A stretch of 64,000 bases of DNA. It comes from CAWJMN01 sp963844055 (GTDB lineage Bacteria > Planctomycetota > Planctomycetia > Pirellulales > Pirellulaceae). Shown here in pieces: positions 60,369 to 64,000 of this stretch. The notes under the pieces were generated by a model. The model did no database searches. It saw only the letters and a program-made list of their open reading frames with translations, and had not been told where the DNA came from. Every line of letters starts with the position of its first letter. The first letter of the stretch is position 1. A program made the position numbers and the translations under genes. Location: positions 1,922,001 through 1,986,000 of the forward strand of contig CAWJMN010000002.1 in NCBI GenBank assembly GCA_963844055.1, in the 5' to 3' direction.

Positions 60369-61466
60369 CTACGGAGTAACGACATTCTTGCGGAGCATGG
60401 CGTCGTCTTCGAATCGGACCGCGTAATTGGAAAAGCGAGCATCCGCCTGGGGAAAATCGGTGCTGATCAGCTGCGCCCCGCTGGCAAAGGCTTTGTCGCG
60501 AGTGCTTCCATCACCGGCACGCGCTTCTCGCGTATTACTGTCGGCCCTTGTCCGGACGAGAAATCCGGCCTTCACCAACTGCTGAATCTCGTCGAAAGAA
60601 CCGACGGGATCATTTCGCTTCATCCACGCCGCCGCAGGATGCTCCCGAGAGACACTCACGAATAGGAGTCGGCCCGCCAGTACCTTGCTCGCCAGCAAGT
60701 ACTGGTCGCGCACTCGATCTTCATTATCAAGCAGCAGCACAATCTTGCCACGGGATTGTTCCAGTGTCGGCCAGCCCGTTTGCAGTACTGCCGCACGCAG
60801 CGTGGGATGCGTCCCACGAATATCATCGGGTCGCAACAGGCGATCTTCTGGCAGAACCGCCAAGATCTCCTTTTCCAGCTCGGCCAGCGCCGCAGCATCC
60901 CAAGCAAGCGGCTTCGTGACGGGTGAAAAGGATTCGGCTTTCAGTTCCAGTTGAATAAAGACAGGGGTATGGTCACGATGCTGGTCCGACCAAGCTTTTA
61001 CTTCTCGTAGCGCCTGGGCCAGCGTGTAGGCCGTGGTACGAAAATCAAAATCGGGGCTATGCAAAATCTTGATCCCTGGCTGACGCAGTAGGCCATCGGG
61101 ATCAAATGGAGGCAAGTTAGCTTTTTGCTGCTTGGCAACTTCAAGCATTGCCGGGGAGTGATACAGCTTTCCTTTGGGATCGAGGAACAGGTCAAGTTCA
61201 AGCTGCCGAATGCCCAACTGCTGTAACTGCTGAGTCAGCGTTACGTGCGAATAGTCGTTGGCCGTAGCTTCCTGAGGCACTACCTTGCGTAAGAAGTCTG
61301 AAGTAAACGCATCCGGGGCCAAGTGATACGAGTTGTGGGTACCGATCAGCTGAATCTGACTAAGCGGCAGCTTGTCCAGCGCCTCTTGAGCTGAACCCCC
61401 GGCGGCAAAAAGTACCAGCGCACAAATCCCTAGCATTCCACCCAGCCAAACCGTGCTTTTCCTCAT
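60369..61466 (-). CDS. Secreted phosphatidylinositol-specific phospholipase C-like protein
   Basis: A 365-residue protein with a Sec signal peptide (LGGMLGICALVLFAAGG). The PLC-like phosphodiesterase barrel has the first catalytic histidine in QLIGTHNSYH, a metal-site ELDLF, and the second histidine in ILHSPDFDFRTTAY. Further motifs are VFIQLELKAES and KIVLLLDNEDRVRDQ. It resembles bacterial calcium-dependent PLC-like enzymes more than the metal-free type. Acts on phospholipid-type phosphodiesters in the envelope or outside; substrate not known. Confidence 0.85.
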   Translation of the reverse strand: MRKSTVWLGGMLGICALVLFAAGGSAQEALDKLPLSQIQLIGTHNSYHLAPDAFTSDFLRKVVPQEATANDYSHVTLTQQLQQLGIRQLELDLFLDPKGKLYHSPAMLEVAKQQKANLPPFDPDGLLRQPGIKILHSPDFDFRTTAYTLAQALREVKAWSDQHRDHTPVFIQLELKAESFSPVTKPLAWDAAALAELEKEILAVLPEDRLLRPDDIRGTHPTLRAAVLQTGWPTLEQSRGKIVLLLDNEDRVRDQYLLASKVLAGRLLFVSVSREHPAAAWMKRNDPVGSFDEIQQLVKAGFLVRTRADSNTREARAGDGSTRDKAFASGAQLISTDFPQADARFSNYAVRFEDDAMLRKNVVTP

Positions 61467-61534
61467 TCAATCACCATGTCTGTTTAGCTGGCAAAAGTTA
61501 GCTGCACCTACCCCATCATCCGGCCCGGCTCCGG

Positions 61535-62266
61535 CTATTGGCCTCGGCTAGGGTCATCAAACACAAAGCGAAAATAGGCTTTGGGGCGGGCAAACTCTTT
61601 CATTTGTTCTTTGTACCGTTCATCCTTGGCAACCAAACTTGACTCCGCGACAAATTGGTGAAGCTTGGGAGCCCACTCATCCATGAGCTTCTCCTCATCA
61701 TAGGTACCCGTTGGGCGAGTCTGCGCAACATAGAGGTTGTATTCTAGGTAGTATCCATCCCGAACCAAATACTGCCGGATCATATAGACATCGTTTCGCG
61801 TTGCCTCCATGGTGTTAAGCCATTTGTTTTTTACAGAACTCGACTTACCACGGCTGGGGAAGCGAACGATGCACTGAAATACTCGGCCTTCTTTTTCGGA
61901 AAGGAAGCCGCACCATTCCACATAGCCCCCATCCTGCAACAAGTTCTCTTTGATATGGGCAGCGGTGCGAGACAGGATTGCATCGGTCTTGGGGTACCCC
62001 TCGCGAATCTTCGTATAGGTCACCGTCAACTGCTGTCCCTTTTTTTCGGCAAATCGCAGTTGCCAACTAATCCCCGGCGCATCCTCCTGGTAGCTAACCT
62101 GTAATGTTGGAGACTTCAAGTCGGGGGCATGGAAAGTAAGGCCCGAATTGGGACAGGTGAAAACGTCGTCGGTAATGAACTTTTTGCCATCCCCTTCGTA
62201 TTCCACCGCGAAAGCACTGTGCGTCAATAATAATACAAGCGATAGAAAGGCACAGAGAGTTTTCAT
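61535..62266 (-). CDS. Secreted protein of unknown function
   Basis: A 243-residue protein with a Sec signal peptide (LCAFLSLVLLLTHSAFAV). The mature part is beta-rich (FTCPNSGLTFHAPDLK, LQVSYQEDAPGISWQLRFAE, VFQCIVRFPSRG, YMIRQYLVRDGYYLEYNLYV) with a helical end. I recognise no family. It is on the same strand as the PLC-like gene, which lies 68 bp downstream, so the two may be cotranscribed. Confidence 0.7.
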   Translation of the reverse strand: MKTLCAFLSLVLLLTHSAFAVEYEGDGKKFITDDVFTCPNSGLTFHAPDLKSPTLQVSYQEDAPGISWQLRFAEKKGQQLTVTYTKIREGYPKTDAILSRTAAHIKENLLQDGGYVEWCGFLSEKEGRVFQCIVRFPSRGKSSSVKNKWLNTMEATRNDVYMIRQYLVRDGYYLEYNLYVAQTRPTGTYDEEKLMDEWAPKLHQFVAESSLVAKDERYKEQMKEFARPKAYFRFVFDDPSRGQ

Positions 62267-62588
62267 CAGGGACTCGTTTAACGTGATAGGCCAAGGGAAC
62301 CCAAAGCGGATCTAAAAAAACCGTCGGTCCGCGATTATACGTCCGCCAAGTCCCCATTACACGCTAGGGACCTTTTCAGTCTCGCAAATGCCAGCGGAAG
62401 TTTATCCGTCGAAATACTACCCCCACAGGGGCGTCGCCAGCGAAGCTTGACGGCCGATCTCTTCAAATTGTGGCTCACTTACCTGCTTAACATCGTGTCA
62501 AGATTGCTCCCTGCCATCAGCCGCGTTAGGATGCAGAGCATCGCGACATGCCCGTTGTGATTTTCGAACGAGCGTTGAGGAAAAACGG
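62267..62588. other. Divergent intergenic region
   Basis: About 322 bp between the unknown secreted protein gene and the ceramidase-like gene. A GAGGA ribosome-binding site precedes the ATG at 62589. No repeat or operator recognised. Confidence 0.35.
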
Positions 62589-64000
62589 ATGAAGACTTTG
62601 CACACGATGAGAAACCTAGTTCACCTGGCCTGTTGGATCACGATGGTGCTTGGTGGGTTCGGTGCAGGTACAAAACTCCAGGCCGCTGAAAAGGAATTCC
62701 GGGCGGGGGCGGCAGAAGTCGATGTCACGCCAACGCAGTTTCCAGTCATCGTGAATGGAATGTTTGAGGAGCGAACCGCCACCGGTGCGGCCGACCCGGT
62801 CATGTCGCGGGCGATCGTTCTGGATGACGGCCAGCTGAAGCTGGCGATTGTCGTTGTTGACAATCTCATGCTGCCACGTGACTTGCTGGATGAAGCCAAG
62901 GAACTCGCCACCAAGGCAACCGGGATTCCTTCTGAGCGGATACTTATCTCTGCAACGCATACGCATTCTGCCCCCTCGGCCATGGGCTGTTTGGGAAGCG
63001 GCCCCGACGTCGCTTACCAGCGGTATTTGCCCCCGCTGATTGCCAAAAGCATCGCTCTTGCAGCCCAGCGTCTGGTGCCAGCCCGGATCGGTTGGGGCGT
63101 TGTCCAAGATCGCGAGCATAACCACACCCGGCGCTGGATTTATCGTCCGGATCGCATGCCGACTGACCCCTTTGGTGTGACCAATGTACGAGCCCACATG
63201 CACCCCGGTTACCAGAGCCCCAACCACATTGGCCCGTCGGGGCCGGAGGACCAAGACCTCACCATCGTTTCGATCCAAACGCGAGAAGGCAAGCCCTTGG
63301 CACTGCTGGGCAACTACGCCATGCACTACTTTGGTTCGCCGCTCGTTTCGTCCGACTTCTGCGGTCGTTTTGGAAGTCGCCTTGCGAAGCTGATCGATGC
63401 AGAACAAGCCAGCCCACCTTTTGTTGGCATCATGTCACAAGGGACCAGTGGCGACAGCATGTGGATGGACTACAGCCAGCCCGCCAGTCGCATTAACCTG
63501 GATCAATATACGGATGCCGTGGCAAAAGTGGTCCACGATGCGCTCCGCGATATTAAATATCACGACTATGTTCCACTCGGCATGGCCGAAGGCAAGCTGA
63601 CACTCCGCAGGCGCGTCCCGAATGAAGAGCGACTTGCTTGGTCGCGCAAAGTATTGGCGGAGCATGGCAACAAGCCCTTCAACAGCCGCGAGGCCATCTA
63701 TGCCCGCGAACAAATCTTCCTGCATGAAACGCCAGAGGTGGAACTCAAGCTGCAAGCGGTCCGGCTGGGCGAACTGGCGATCTGTACTTTGCCGAACGAG
63801 GTCTATGGCATCACCGGCTGGAAGCTGAAAGCAAAAAGTCCTTTCGCTACGACGTTCAATATCGAGCTTGCCAACGGCGCCGAAGGCTACATTCCTCCTC
63901 CCGAACAACACGACTTGGGTGGCTACACCACCTGGGCGGCGCGGACGGCGGGGCTCGAAGTAGAGGCTGAGCCCAAGATTGTCGCCAAGCTTTTGGAATT
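62589..64000 (+). CDS. Neutral/alkaline ceramidase-like secreted protein (3' end outside window)
   Basis: The first 470 residues are present; the frame is open at the window end. It starts with a signal peptide (VHLACWITMVLGGFGAG) after a GAGGA site. The ceramidase-N-terminal pattern is present: FRAGAAEVDVTPTQFPV, RAIVLDDGQLKLAIVVVDNL, the zinc motif SATHTHSAPSA, LLGNYAMHYFG with a further zinc-ligand histidine, and IMSQGTSGDSMW. Planctomycetes carry many secreted members, most of unknown substrate; hydrolysis of ceramide is not certain here. Confidence 0.85.
   Translation, partial: MKTLHTMRNLVHLACWITMVLGGFGAGTKLQAAEKEFRAGAAEVDVTPTQFPVIVNGMFEERTATGAADPVMSRAIVLDDGQLKLAIVVVDNLMLPRDLLDEAKELATKATGIPSERILISATHTHSAPSAMGCLGSGPDVAYQRYLPPLIAKSIALAAQRLVPARIGWGVVQDREHNHTRRWIYRPDRMPTDPFGVTNVRAHMHPGYQSPNHIGPSGPEDQDLTIVSIQTREGKPLALLGNYAMHYFGSPLVSSDFCGRFGSRLAKLIDAEQASPPFVGIMSQGTSGDSMWMDYSQPASRINLDQYTDAVAKVVHDALRDIKYHDYVPLGMAEGKLTLRRRVPNEERLAWSRKVLAEHGNKPFNSREAIYAREQIFLHETPEVELKLQAVRLGELAICTLPNEVYGITGWKLKAKSPFATTFNIELANGAEGYIPPPEQHDLGGYTTWAARTAGLEVEAEPKIVAKLLE

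Noticed and set aside
62616..63407. 263-residue minus-strand open frame
   Set aside because: Antisense shadow of the ceramidase-like gene, which has a signal peptide, a ribosome-binding site and zinc motifs.
1..64000. tRNA, rRNA, CRISPR arrays, prophage or replication origin
   Set aside because: No cloverleaf with a TTC-containing T-arm, no regular short repeat-spacer array, no phage structural genes and no dnaA-box cluster were recognised.

Overview
The window looks like a chromosomal segment of a planctomycete, most likely Pirellulales-like. The grounds are a PSCyt1/DUF1549/DUF1553 protein beside a DUF1501 protein, a DUF1552 protein beside a DUF1592/DUF1588/DUF1585-type protein, a CotH-like protein, BatA/VWA membrane proteins, secreted prenyltransferase-like and PQQ-propeller proteins, a ceramidase-like protein, and many Tat or Sec signal peptides. 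This is a judgement from family content; no search was run. I saw no tRNA, rRNA, CRISPR array, transposase or integrase.

Layout. 1-9.6 kb: four divergent copies of one large membrane-anchored protein family (the first cut by the window edge), an R2K-type ATP-grasp protein and a secreted prenyltransferase-fold protein. 10-12 kb: ribD translationally coupled to a TatA/B-like gene, plus a second tatA. 12.3-20.7 kb: an acyltransferase, two large VWA/GATase-like membrane proteins, a GH71/99-like secreted protein and an unknown secreted protein. 20.8-25 kb: acetolactate synthase, a DUF2007 membrane protein and a frameshifted M28 peptidase.

25-36.3 kb: a ribose/polyol-type ABC transporter whose binding-protein gene (25 kb) is separated from its ATPase and permease genes (33.5-36.3 kb) by about 7 kb. 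That stretch holds hisN and six small minus-strand genes, two of which resemble immunity proteins. Five of the six have a repeat copy or recognisable remnant just downstream, and the sixth has different repeats further away. The best-preserved repeats are about 190 bp with inverted ends. This gene-plus-3'-repeat layout is the most unusual feature of the window. A shikimate-dehydrogenase-like gene overlaps the ATPase gene, linking transport to oxidoreduction of a polyol or cyclitol-type substrate.

36.5-46.8 kb: secreted planctomycete families in two divergent operons (PSCyt1-DUF1501 and DUF1552-DUF1592) plus CotH. 46.9-50.4 kb: SDR, CoA-transferase (frameshifted) and thiolase, a short-chain acyl-CoA operon. 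50.4-55.8 kb: diguanylate cyclase, a membrane protein with ApbE, and a TetR regulator with two matching palindromic operators beside carboxymuconolactone-decarboxylase-like and PNPOx-like genes. 56-64 kb: secreted beta-helix, PQQ propeller, molybdopterin oxidoreductase, PLC-like, unknown and ceramidase-like proteins (the last cut by the window end).

Intergenic DNA in the first 10 kb and at 26-32.5 kb is rich in short repeats built on three 9-bp units. Two genes carry single frameshifts, which may be real decay or assembly error.
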